Shown here: piece by piece, positions 1-6,700 of the stretch | Layout: each line of letters begins with the position of its first letter | Numbering within the stretch: the stretch's first letter is position 1 | NCBI RefSeq assembly: GCF_900176385.1 | Contig: NZ_FWXN01000009.1 | Location: 1-64,000, forward strand | Source: Janibacter indicus | GTDB lineage: Bacteria > Actinomycetota > Actinomycetes > Actinomycetales > Dermatophilaceae | Length of the DNA: 64,000 bases | Reading direction: 5' to 3' | Made by a program: the position numbers and the translations under genes | The notes under the pieces: model-generated | The model's input: only the letters and a program-made list of their open reading frames with translations | Told to the model about the DNA's origin: nothing | The model's database searches: none

Positions 1-2
1 GA

Positions 3-179
3 GTCCGTGCGGCGCTCAACCTCACTCCGCTCGGCTTCGTCCAACGGCTTCGCATCGAACGAGCTCGGCACCTCTCAGCAACCACGGACCTCACCTCCGC
101 CGAGATCGCGCTACGAGTCGGCTACGCGAACGCCGAGACTCTGCGCTCCCTCCTGCGCAGGGAGCGACGCCGTTCCTGA
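3..179 (+). CDS. AraC/GlxA-family transcriptional regulator, C-terminal fragment (5' end off window)
   Basis: Reading from base 3, an open frame of 58 residues runs off the left edge of the window. It contains the second helix-turn-helix of AraC-type regulators: RLRIERARHLSATT, then SAEIALRVGYANAETL, ending LLRRERRRS and a TGA stop at 177-179. The VGYANAETL recognition segment is typical of the GlxA subgroup, which carries a DJ-1/PfpI-like N-terminal domain; that part is outside the window. Target genes are unknown. Codon use is less GC-biased than in the core genes to the right. Confidence 0.75.
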   Translation, partial: VRAALNLTPLGFVQRLRIERARHLSATTDLTSAEIALRVGYANAETLRSLLRRERRRS

Positions 180-370
180 CCTATCGCCATGCCTGTAGCC
201 GGTGTCCTAGTGCTCGACTGGAACCACCTCTCAGCACGTCGCGTCGACGCTCCTGCGTCGCCCCTGGACGACCCACTCGACACGCCCGCCGCACAGGCCA
301 TGTGACGTGTCCTGGCTTCCCGTAGGCGCCTGTGAAGACCCTGCCCATCCCGCCGTGACGCAGCAGAGCC

Positions 371-508
371 ATGTCGTCGATGCTGTCGGCGCCGGCGATC
401 GGTGGATCGAGGCTAAAAGTCACACTGCAACAGACCGAACGGCTTGACCGAGCCATGGAACGAGCTGAAAGTAAAGGCGTGAAACTCGTCGTCAAGGAGC
501 GCCCCTGA
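371..508 (+). CDS. Short ORF, possible C-terminal remnant of a toxin gene
   Basis: A 45-residue frame (MSSMLSAPAIGG... to VVKERP) ends in TGA that overlaps the ATG of the next gene (ATGA at 505-508 region; stop 506-508, start 508). The frame is open only from about base 359, so either this is a small gene or the tail of a gene whose front is gone. The segment from SRLKVTL to the end, with a charged helix (ERLDRAMERAESKG) and a final beta strand (VKLVVKE), looks like the end of a folded domain. A toxin tail overlapping an immunity gene is a common arrangement, but no toxin family is recognised. Treat as tentative. Confidence 0.35.
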   Translation: MSSMLSAPAIGGSRLKVTLQQTERLDRAMERAESKGVKLVVKERP

Positions 509-1455
509 TGCCCGTCTACCCCCGAGCGTCGATCACCCAGCACGGCAACCGTCTGCTCATCGCCTCACACTCTTGGGCCAAGGGTTACCGCCCGAACGGA
601 CAGTTCCATCACCTCACCACCACCTCCACCGACACGGAACTGGCTGACGCCATCAGCGCCGCTCTGGCCCGTTCCCGCAAAGAGCCAGCAGCCCAACTCC
701 CCAAAGCGGCCTCCACCGACACCACTCCCGTCAGCGACGAACTCGGCTTTACCACCTGGCGCGCGATGGAAGCCGCCACCACGAAGGTCGGCATCTTCCT
801 CATCGACGACGACGTCCTGTTCGCCCCCTTCGAAACCGTCGCCGGACGGGGCTACAGCGGACACGACGAGCTGCCCCCGGCGCGCGGTACCACCGAGATC
901 GCGACCCGAGCCCGTGAAGCCCTCACCGAAGCCGCCGAGCTCAGTAAGAAGGTCGTCACCCACAGCGCCGGCAACGACGCTGCGAACGACGTCACACCCC
1001 GGGCTGCCGTCGAGGGGATCCCCAACCGCGCCGAAGCGATCCTGACCCGTCACGGCGACCAGTGGGCCATCCAAGCTCTCAGCTCCATCCGCTCGGACCC
1101 ATGGAGTGCCCCGAACGGGTGGATCACCACGGTCCCGGTCGACGCCCCGGAGCAGCTCGGTCAGGCCCTGGCCGAAGCTTTCGCGCACGCACGTGTCAAC
1201 TCCCCTGTACTGCCGGACCCGAGCTTCGACACCCTCACCGCCGCCCTCGGGGTCACCGCCGCTGACCTGGCCACCCCAGCGACCACCCGCATCCACGCCC
1301 AGGCGTCGGGCGGCGACATCGACCTGCACCCCCAGCGGCTTGACCCGGACACGGGCTGGTGGGCCACTCCCGACCACCCCGACAGTCGCACCCTCGGCCT
1401 CAGCGACCCCGCCCAGCTGTGGGGCACCACTCTCAACGCCCTCGGCCACACCTGA
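508..1455 (+). CDS. Internally duplicated hypothetical protein, possibly CdiI-like immunity protein
   Basis: 315 residues, no signal peptide or membrane segment. RBS AAGGAG (494-499) sits 8 nt before the ATG. The protein is made of two similar halves. About residues 5-142 begin RASITQHGNRLLIASHSW and contain an alpha segment DTELADAISAALARSR. About residues 174-312 begin RAEAILTRHGDQWAIQAL and contain EQLGQALAEAFAHAR. Each half then has a strand-rich part and ends in a helix (EIATRAREALTEA; AQLWGTTLNAL). The order strand, iG.AL.EAL helix, small strand domain and final helix resembles contact-dependent growth inhibition immunity (CdiI) proteins. That match is from memory of the family pattern and is unproven. 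Function unknown otherwise. Confidence 0.6.
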   Translation: MPVYPRASITQHGNRLLIASHSWAKGYRPNGQFHHLTTTSTDTELADAISAALARSRKEPAAQLPKAASTDTTPVSDELGFTTWRAMEAATTKVGIFLIDDDVLFAPFETVAGRGYSGHDELPPARGTTEIATRAREALTEAAELSKKVVTHSAGNDAANDVTPRAAVEGIPNRAEAILTRHGDQWAIQALSSIRSDPWSAPNGWITTVPVDAPEQLGQALAEAFAHARVNSPVLPDPSFDTLTAALGVTAADLATPATTRIHAQASGGDIDLHPQRLDPDTGWWATPDHPDSRTLGLSDPAQLWGTTLNALGHT

Positions 1456-1608
1456 CCTAGACCACAGGTCGGCGGCGCCAGATGGCACCCAGAGGTCCGG
1501 TGCGGCCCCGCGCCCCTGAGCCCAACTGAGCGGCCCTGACTACCCGACGAGGCCCGCTTCCGCCGACCAACACACAGCGGTCCGCGTCATCCGCGCTCTG
1601 AAACCACG

Positions 1609-1643
1609 AAGCCCCGGCCAGATCCATGATCTGACCGGGGCTT
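1609..1643 (-). terminator. Rho-independent-like hairpin downstream of tRNA-Leu
   Basis: Arms AAGCCCCGGCCAGATC (1609-1624) and GATCTGACCGGGGCTT (1628-1643) pair over 16 positions with one mismatch around a 3-nt loop. The hairpin lies 17 nt past the 3' end of the minus-strand tRNA. It could also stop plus-strand transcription from the gene ending at 1455. The 153 bases from 1456 to the hairpin show no gene. Confidence 0.75.
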
Positions 1644-1659
1644 CGCGATCTCTCGCGAG

Positions 1660-1745
1660 TGTCCGAGGGGGGACTTGAACCCCCATGCCCTAATACGGGC
1701 ACTAGCACCTCAAGCTAGCGCGTCTGCCAATTCCGCCACCCGGAC
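1660..1745 (-). tRNA. tRNA-Leu (anticodon GAG)
   Basis: On the minus strand the 7-bp acceptor stem GTCCGGG pairs with CTCGGAC (one G-T), followed by discriminator A. The D-arm carries GGCGGAATTGGCAGACGCG. The anticodon stem CTAGC/GCTAG encloses TTGAGGT, so the anticodon is GAG (reads CUC/CUU). A long variable arm (TGCCCGTATTAGGGCA) marks a class II tRNA, and the T-arm is GGGGGTTCAAGTCCCCC. CCA is not encoded. tRNA 3' ends are frequent integration sites, and the accessory-looking segment 1-1650 lies on the 3' side. Confidence 0.96.
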
Positions 1746-1792
1746 GAGTGGTGCATCCGGCGGTCTGGGAACCACCGGGGCAACGACGTGAA

Positions 1793-1798
1793 ACTTTA
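1793..1798 (-). promoter_or_regulatory. Putative -10 box of tRNA-Leu
   Basis: TAAAGT on the minus strand, followed by about 47 bases before the tRNA 5' end. It is the only AT-rich hexamer in the 116-bp gap between the tRNA and the VOC gene. No convincing -35 seen. Confidence 0.4.
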
Positions 1799-1861
1799 CA
1801 CGCGGATGTCGTGAGTGCGAAATCCGCTCCGCCACGGCCTCGCCGACCACCGGTCAGCGGG

Positions 1862-2287
1862 TCAGACCGGGGTCTGCGCGGCCTCCTCGGGGGCCCCGAC
1901 GTAGAGGCAGAAGGGGTGTCCGGCGGGATCGATGATGACCCGCACCTCCTCCTGGGGCTGGTGCTCCGACAGGCGCCCGCCGAGGCGCAGCGCGGCCGCG
2001 ACCGCCGCCTCGAGATCACTCACCTCGATGTCGAGGTGGATCTGCATCTGCTGCTCGCCCTCGAGCGCCGGCCACTTCGGCTCGATGTGGTTGCGCTCCA
2101 GCTGGAAGCCCAGGTACACGTGGGCTCGCTCCGGCGCGATCGTCGCCCAGTCCTCCTCGTCGCTGTGGATCGTCCAGCCGAGGACCTCGGCGTAGAAGCG
2201 CGCGAGACCCCGGGGGTCCGGCGTACCGATCACGGTGCCGAGGTAGTCGTGGGGTGGGCGACGTCCTGAAAGCATGCCTTCCACCAT
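1862..2287 (-). CDS. VOC/glyoxalase-superfamily protein
   Basis: Single-domain vicinal-oxygen-chelate protein. The start of the beta-alpha-beta-beta-beta module is GTVIGTPDPRGLARFYAEVL, the middle is HLDIEVSDLEAAVAAAL, and the end is VIIDPAGHPFCLYVG. The HxD.EV and P.GHPFCLY motifs are those of the actinobacterial glyoxalase-like branch. The substrate cannot be told from sequence. Two or three ATGs are possible: 2320, 2287 and 2275. I chose 2287 because 2320 would overlap the promoter of the divergent gene, and family members begin shortly before YLGTVI. None has a strong Shine-Dalgarno sequence. Confidence 0.8.
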   Translation of the reverse strand: MVEGMLSGRRPPHDYLGTVIGTPDPRGLARFYAEVLGWTIHSDEEDWATIAPERAHVYLGFQLERNHIEPKWPALEGEQQMQIHLDIEVSDLEAAVAAALRLGGRLSEHQPQEEVRVIIDPAGHPFCLYVGAPEEAAQTPV

Positions 2288-2331
2288 TGCCTGAAGTCGG
2301 GCCGAGGGCAACCCGTGCATAGGCTTGGCCC

Positions 2332-3099
2332 GTGCTCGAGACCGTCACCGCCACCCGATTCGCGGTCCCCCTGCGCGAAGGGGGTTCCCTCCCCGGTCTC
2401 GTCGAGGCCGACGACCTCGGGATGTACGTCGTGAAGTTCCGCGGCGCCGGTCAGGGCCTGAAGGTCCTCGTGGCCGAGGTGCTCGTCGGCGGGATCGCCC
2501 GCGCCCTCGGCATCCCGGTCCCCCGCCTCGTCGTGGTCGACCTGCCACGTGACATCGCGCGCTACGAGGCCGACGAGGAGGTGCAGGACCTGCTCACCGC
2601 CTCCGTAGGCACCAACCTTGGCCTCGACTACCTGCCGGGCTCCTTCGGCTACGACGGCAGCCGTCCCGCGACGGCAGAGCAGGCCGCGCCGATCGTCTGG
2701 CTCGACGCCTACACCGCCAACATCGACCGCACGTGGGCCAACCCCAACCTGCTCGTCTGGGGCGGCCGCCCCTGGGTCATCGACCACGGCGCCGCGCTCT
2801 ACTTCCACCACTCCTGGGCTCGCCGATCTCCCGACGCCGAGCGCTTCTCCGCCCAGCCCTTCGACGCGAGCGACCACGTGCTCGGCGACCTCATCGGCGG
2901 CCTGACGTCGACCCACGAGACCCTCGCTGCCCTGCTGACCGACGAGGTGCTCACGGGCATCGTCGACCTCGTCCCGGACGCGTGGCTCGAGACCGGGGAG
3001 CACCTCCCTTCGCCGCAGTCCGTCCGCCAGGCCTACGTGGCCCATCTCATGGCCCGCCGCGACCACCCCGCTGCCTGGCTCCCCGGAGGTGACCGGTGA
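2332..3099 (+). CDS. HipA-like kinase family protein
   Basis: 255 residues, shorter than toxin HipA (~440). Visible kinase-like elements are VVKFRG (K35, candidate nucleotide-binding lysine), NIDRTWANPN (D132 and N137, the D-x4-N catalytic-loop pattern) and VIDHGAAL (D151, in the metal-binding position). No hipB-like antitoxin is adjacent. Instead the gene overlaps a DUF3037 gene by 4 bp, a recurrent actinobacterial pair. Start is GTG at 2332. A -10 box TAGGCT (2320-2325) ends 6 nt before it, so the transcript is probably leaderless. The target is unknown; a toxin role is not supported. Confidence 0.8.
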   Translation: MLETVTATRFAVPLREGGSLPGLVEADDLGMYVVKFRGAGQGLKVLVAEVLVGGIARALGIPVPRLVVVDLPRDIARYEADEEVQDLLTASVGTNLGLDYLPGSFGYDGSRPATAEQAAPIVWLDAYTANIDRTWANPNLLVWGGRPWVIDHGAALYFHHSWARRSPDAERFSAQPFDASDHVLGDLIGGLTSTHETLAALLTDEVLTGIVDLVPDAWLETGEHLPSPQSVRQAYVAHLMARRDHPAAWLPGGDR

Positions 3100-3476
3100 C
3101 GCGCGTCCCGTACCAGTACGTCGTCCTGCGCTGCGTCCCTCGCGCCGAGCGCGAGGAGTTCGTCAACGTCGGCATCGTCCTGCGCAGCCAGGCCGCCGAG
3201 CACCTCGAAGCCGCCTTCGCGGTCGACGCGGCCCGGGTCCGGGCCCTCGCCCCGGACCTCGACCTCGACGAGCTCGACGCCGCGCTGCAGACCGTCTGCG
3301 ACGTCGCCTCCGGTCGCGAAGGGGGCGGCCTGCCCCGTCTCGGCGACGACGGCCGACGCTTCGGCTGGCTGAGCGCGCCCCGCTCGACCGTCGTGCGTCC
3401 CGGTCCCGTGCACAGCGGCCTCACGGACGACCCCGCGGCCGAAGTGCAGCGACTGCTCGACCGCCTCGTGCGCTGA
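3096..3476 (+). CDS. DUF3037 family protein
   Basis: 126 residues starting GTG at 3096, overlapping the HipA-like gene by GTGA, so translation is probably coupled. The N-terminus YQYVVLRCVPRAEREEFVNV with GIVLRS is the diagnostic start of DUF3037. The C-terminal half has the SAPRSTVVRPGPVHSGLT segment and a final helix, EVQRLLDRLV. No catalytic motif is evident. In many genomes this family sits directly after the HipA-like kinase, so a partner or substrate role is a reasonable inference. Biochemical function is unknown. Confidence 0.8.
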   Translation: MTRVPYQYVVLRCVPRAEREEFVNVGIVLRSQAAEHLEAAFAVDAARVRALAPDLDLDELDAALQTVCDVASGREGGGLPRLGDDGRRFGWLSAPRSTVVRPGPVHSGLTDDPAAEVQRLLDRLVR

Positions 3477-3484
3477 CGGTCGTC

Positions 3485-3512
3485 TTGACGCGTGCCCATG
3501 ACGCCCTAGGGT
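3485..3512 (+). promoter_or_regulatory. Promoter of the PEBP gene
   Basis: TTGACG (3485-3490), 16-nt spacer, TAGGGT (3507-3512). The -10 ends 7 nt before the ATG at 3520, so the predicted transcript begins at or next to the start codon (leaderless). This is the clearest two-box promoter in the window. Confidence 0.7.
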
Positions 3513-3519
3513 CGGGGAC

Positions 3520-4065
3520 ATGGACCTCACGCGACCGACCGCACCGGCTCCCTACGACCTCCTCCCGCCCACCGCGACCTTCGAGGTGACGAGCGAGAGC
3601 TTCTCCGACGGCGGCGACCTCCCCGAGGCCCAGGTCTTCGACGACTGGGGCTTCTCCGGCGGCAACCTCAGCCCGCAGCTCAGCTGGTCGGGCGCCCCCG
3701 AGGGCACCAAGGGCTTCGCGGTCTCCTGCTTCGACCCGGACGCGCCGACCCCAGCCGGCTTCTGGCACTGGACCGTGGTCGGGCTGCCCGCCGACACCAC
3801 CTCGCTGCCCGAGGGCGCGGGGGTCGAGGGCGGAGCACAGCTGCCCGAGGGTGCCTTCATGACCGCGACCGACTACGGGACCAAGGCCTTCGGCGGCGCG
3901 GCCCCGCCGCAGGGCGACATCGCCCACCGCTACGTCTTCGCCGTCCACGCGCTCGACACCGACGACCTGGGCATCGACGACTCCGTCTCGTGCACCGTGG
4001 CGGCCTTCAACTACCTCCAGCACACGATCGGGCGCGCCGTCATCACCGGCATGTACCGCAGCTGA
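3520..4065 (+). CDS. YbhB/YbcL-type PEBP family protein
   Basis: 181 residues of the phosphatidylethanolamine-binding / Raf-kinase-inhibitor-like family. The family signature is CFDPDAPTPAGFWHW around residue 70-85. Before it comes the ligand-pocket strand GGNLSPQLSWSGAPEGTKGFAV, and after it YVFAVHALD. Cytosolic, with no signal peptide. Bacterial members have no firmly known physiological role. The gene is monocistronic, with its own leaderless promoter. It runs convergent with the DivIVA-motif gene, with a 35-bp gap. Confidence 0.9.
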   Translation: MDLTRPTAPAPYDLLPPTATFEVTSESFSDGGDLPEAQVFDDWGFSGGNLSPQLSWSGAPEGTKGFAVSCFDPDAPTPAGFWHWTVVGLPADTTSLPEGAGVEGGAQLPEGAFMTATDYGTKAFGGAAPPQGDIAHRYVFAVHALDTDDLGIDDSVSCTVAAFNYLQHTIGRAVITGMYRS

Positions 4066-4100
4066 CGCTGCCGCACCCCACGCTGCGCGGCGGGTCGGCC

Positions 4101-4334
4101 CTACTGATCGGGCAGGCCCGCCGCGAGCTCGTCGAGGAAGTCGTCGACCTCCTCCATGTCGTACCCCTCGCCGAAACGGGTGGGTCGGAAGACCGCACTC
4201 GCGACGTCCGGCACCGGCTGGCCGGTCGAGAGCGCGTGGAAGACCCGGTCGAGGAAGTCGTCGACATCGGCCACGGCATAGCCCTCGCGCCAGCGGGTCG
4301 GGGTGAACTGCGGGCGGGCCGCGCCGGCGCTCAT
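4101..4334 (-). CDS. Small protein with two DivIVA (DivI1A) motifs
   Basis: 77 residues made of two copies of the DivI1A N-terminal motif: FTPTRWREGYAVADVDDFLD (residues 10-29) and FRPTRFGEGYDMEEVDDFLD (49-68). There is no long coiled coil such as Wag31/DivIVA carries, so this is a motif-only protein. In DivIVA the F-x-x-x-R/W-x-x-GY region binds curved membrane, so membrane-surface or polar localisation is possible but inferred. The ATG at 4334 overlaps the stop of the SpoU methylase gene by 4 bp (ATGA), indicating coupled translation. Confidence 0.85.
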   Translation of the reverse strand: MSAGAARPQFTPTRWREGYAVADVDDFLDRVFHALSTGQPVPDVASAVFRPTRFGEGYDMEEVDDFLDELAAGLPDQ

Positions 4335-5140
4335 CGCACCCTCAGCTCCCACGCGGCGACGGCACCGGCCGCCGCGACGTTGAGGGAGTCGACTCCCCCG
4401 GCCATCGGGATGGTCACGGTCACGTCCACGTGCCCGAGGGTGCGCCGGGACAGCCCGTCGCCCTCGGTGCCCAGCACGAGGGCGAGTCGCTCCGGCGGGT
4501 CGGCGGACAGCTGGTCGAGCGAGACCGCGCCGTCGGCCAAGGCCAGTGCCGCGACCGTCCACCCGGCTGCACGCAGGTCGGCGATGCCGGCCGGCCACGG
4601 GTCGATCCGGGTCCACGGCACCTGGAAGACCGTGCCCATGGAGACGCGGATCGCCCTGCGGTACAAGGGGTCGGCGCACCGTGGCGTGACGAGGACCGCG
4701 TCGGTCCCGAGCGCGGCGGCGGAGCGGAAGATGGCTCCCACGTTGGTGTGGTCGACGACGTCCTCGATGATCAGCACCCGCCGGGCGCCGTCGAGCACCG
4801 ACTCCACCGAGGGCACCGCGGGACGGTGCATCGAGGCCAGAGCGCCCCGGTGCAGGTTGTAGCCGGTGATCCCCTCGATGACCTCTGCCGTCCCCGTGTA
4901 GACCGGCACGCCGTCGTCCTCGGCCTGCGCCACGACATCGGCCAGGTCGGTGAGCCACCGCTCCCCCATGAGCAGCGCTCGCGGACGGTGGCCCGCCGCC
5001 AGCGCCCGGCGGATGACCTTTTCGCTCTCCGCGAGGTAGAGGCCGCCGGCCGGCTCGAGGACACGGCGCAGCTTGACGTCGGTGAGCCCGACGAAGTCGC
5101 GCAACCGCGCGTCGGTCGGGTCGGTGATGGTGATCGGCAC
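4331..5140 (-). CDS. TrmH/SpoU-family RNA 2'-O-methyltransferase
   Basis: 269 residues, SPOUT class. An N-terminal substrate-binding domain (residues ~1-105, with LYLAESEKVIRRAL) precedes the catalytic knot. Motif 1 is EDVVDHTNVGAIFRSAAALG, motif 2 is LVLGTEGDGLS and motif 3 is IPMAGGVDSLNVAAAGAVA. It methylates ribose in rRNA or tRNA using SAM; the target base cannot be assigned. Start GTG at 5140 lies 6 nt after the -10 box TAGCCT, whose first three bases are the stop codon of the upstream exporter gene. Confidence 0.9.
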   Translation of the reverse strand: MPITITDPTDARLRDFVGLTDVKLRRVLEPAGGLYLAESEKVIRRALAAGHRPRALLMGERWLTDLADVVAQAEDDGVPVYTGTAEVIEGITGYNLHRGALASMHRPAVPSVESVLDGARRVLIIEDVVDHTNVGAIFRSAAALGTDAVLVTPRCADPLYRRAIRVSMGTVFQVPWTRIDPWPAGIADLRAAGWTVAALALADGAVSLDQLSADPPERLALVLGTEGDGLSRRTLGHVDVTVTIPMAGGVDSLNVAAAGAVAAWELRVR

Positions 5141-5146
5141 GGGAGC

Positions 5147-5152
5147 AGGCTA
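5147..5152 (-). promoter_or_regulatory. Leaderless -10 box overlapping a TAG stop
   Basis: TAGCCT on the minus strand ends 6 nt before the GTG of the methylase gene. The TAG is also the stop codon of the upstream TauE/SafE gene, so the internal promoter begins in that stop. Confidence 0.5.
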
Positions 5153-5875
5153 GATCAGGGCGCGGGAGATGACCCCGATGCTCGCGATGACGCAGAAGAC
5201 GAGCACGCCCCGGCGCACCGCCTCGGGCCGGATCCGCCGTCGCACCGGCCCCGCCAGCAGGTGCCCCACGAGCACGAAGGGAGCCCACACCAGCCCGGCG
5301 AGCAGGTCCTCCCGGTCGACCTGCCCGCCGATGGCCAGACCGGTCATCCCGATGACCGTGCCGGCGAGGAAGAAGGCCGCCAGGGTCCCGCGCAGCAGCT
5401 CGGGCCGCTCGTGCCGCAGGACGAGCGCGAAGAAGGGACCACCGATCGAGGCGGCGGTCCCCGAGACGCCGGTGATCGCGCCGGCGAGGGCCGAGTTGCG
5501 CGGGTCCAGCCGGATGTCCACGGCCCACACCGACGCGGCGACGGTCACGAGGATGAGCACGCCCACGGTGAGGGCGATGGCGTCTGCTGACGCCACCGCG
5601 ACGAGGGCGACCCCGAGCGGTGTGGCGAGGACTCGGGCACCCAGAGCCCACCGCAGGTGGCGCCAGGCGATCTCCCGGTCACCACCGAGCAGCTGCAGCA
5701 GGGGAAGGAAGAAGACGCACACGATGAGCGAGGCCGGCATGAGATCGGGCCGGACCATGACGACCGCGGGGGCCGCGACCACCGCGATCCCGAAGCCGAT
5801 CGTCGACTGCACCATCGCCCCGATGGCGACGACGATACCGAGGGCGAGGAGCGTGGGGTCCAGGAGCTCGGTCAC
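5150..5875 (-). CDS. TauE/SafE-family membrane exporter (second of a pair)
   Basis: 241 residues, about 8 hydrophobic segments, nearly no soluble domain. The N-terminal family repeat is AIGAMVQSTIGFGIAVVAAP and the second repeat is GAITGVSGTAASIGGPFFAL. TauE/SafE proteins move sulfur-containing or small organic anions (sulfite, sulfoacetate and similar); the substrate here is unknown. GTG at 5875 overlaps the stop of the preceding exporter gene by 4 bp, so the two similar transporters are translationally coupled. A homo- or hetero-oligomer is possible (inference). Confidence 0.85.
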   Translation of the reverse strand: MTELLDPTLLALGIVVAIGAMVQSTIGFGIAVVAAPAVVMVRPDLMPASLIVCVFFLPLLQLLGGDREIAWRHLRWALGARVLATPLGVALVAVASADAIALTVGVLILVTVAASVWAVDIRLDPRNSALAGAITGVSGTAASIGGPFFALVLRHERPELLRGTLAAFFLAGTVIGMTGLAIGGQVDREDLLAGLVWAPFVLVGHLLAGPVRRRIRPEAVRRGVLVFCVIASIGVISRALI

Positions 5876-6645
5876 GGGAAGAAGACGAACTTCACCAGGC
5901 CCGCAACGCCGACGACGACGATGACCGCCCGCAGGGCGTTGGGGGGCAGCCGCCGACCGTACCTCGCACCCAGCACGCCACCGGTGATCGCGCCGATGCC
6001 CACGAGGAGGGCGATACGCCAGTCGATGAGCTCGGGCGCGGTGATGATGAAGACGAGCGAGCCGACAGCGTTGACGAAGGTGCCGAGCACGTTCTTCAGA
6101 CCGTTGAGGGACTGGAGCGGCTCGGTCGACAAGGCAGACAGCAGGCCGATGAGGATGACACCCTGGGCGGCGCCGAAGTAGCCGCCGTAGACGCCGGCCA
6201 CGAGCACGCCCGCCATGAGCGCGACGAGGTGGCTGGTCGGCATCGAGCCGCCCTCCTCGTGCCGCGACTTCGTCCACGCCTGCAGGCGGGGGCCGAAGAT
6301 GACGAGCAGGATCCCGATGCCGATGAGCACCGGCACGATCGCCTCGAAGGCCTCGGGCGGCAACCACAGCAGCAGCAGGGCGCCGGTGATCGCGCCGAGC
6401 ACGGACATCGGCACGAGCTGGGCGACCCGTCGGCCCATGCCCTTGAGCTCGGGGAGGTATCCGATGGTGCCGCTCACTCCCCCGGCGACCAGGCCGATGG
6501 AGTTGGAGACGTTGGCCGTGACCGCTGGTGTCCCCAGGGCGAGCAGCACGGGGAAGGTCACGAGGGTCCCGGACCCGACGAGGGTGTTGATCGCTCCCGC
6601 CCACACCCCCGCGAGCACCACTGCACCCATCTCCAGCCACGACAC
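5872..6645 (-). CDS. TauE/SafE-family membrane exporter (first of a pair)
   Basis: 257 residues with GTG start at 6645. A -10 TAGGGT (6653-6658, minus) ends 7 nt upstream, again a leaderless pattern. ATG 6630 is an alternative. Family repeats are VWAGAINTLVGSGTLVTFPV near the N-terminus and GVLVAGVYGGYFGAAQGVIL in the middle. Eight predicted transmembrane segments. It shares the family but not close identity with the downstream partner at 5150. Substrate not assignable. The gap of 55 bp to the SPFH gene contains no gene. Confidence 0.87.
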   Translation of the reverse strand: MSWLEMGAVVLAGVWAGAINTLVGSGTLVTFPVLLALGTPAVTANVSNSIGLVAGGVSGTIGYLPELKGMGRRVAQLVPMSVLGAITGALLLLWLPPEAFEAIVPVLIGIGILLVIFGPRLQAWTKSRHEEGGSMPTSHLVALMAGVLVAGVYGGYFGAAQGVILIGLLSALSTEPLQSLNGLKNVLGTFVNAVGSLVFIITAPELIDWRIALLVGIGAITGGVLGARYGRRLPPNALRAVIVVVGVAGLVKFVFFP

Positions 6646-6700
6646 CCGGCCAACCCTAGTGAGGGCGGACCCGGTGTCGTGGAGCGGGGTCGCAGTGTGG

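Noticed and set aside
181-543. 120-residue minus-strand ORF near the left edge
   Set aside because: Arg/Ser-rich composition, overlaps a better-supported frame and RBS on the plus strand; no family features.
4101-5651. 516-residue minus-strand frame
   Set aside because: Only its last 77 residues (DivIVA motifs) are real; the rest is an Arg/Gly-rich shadow of the methylase and exporter.
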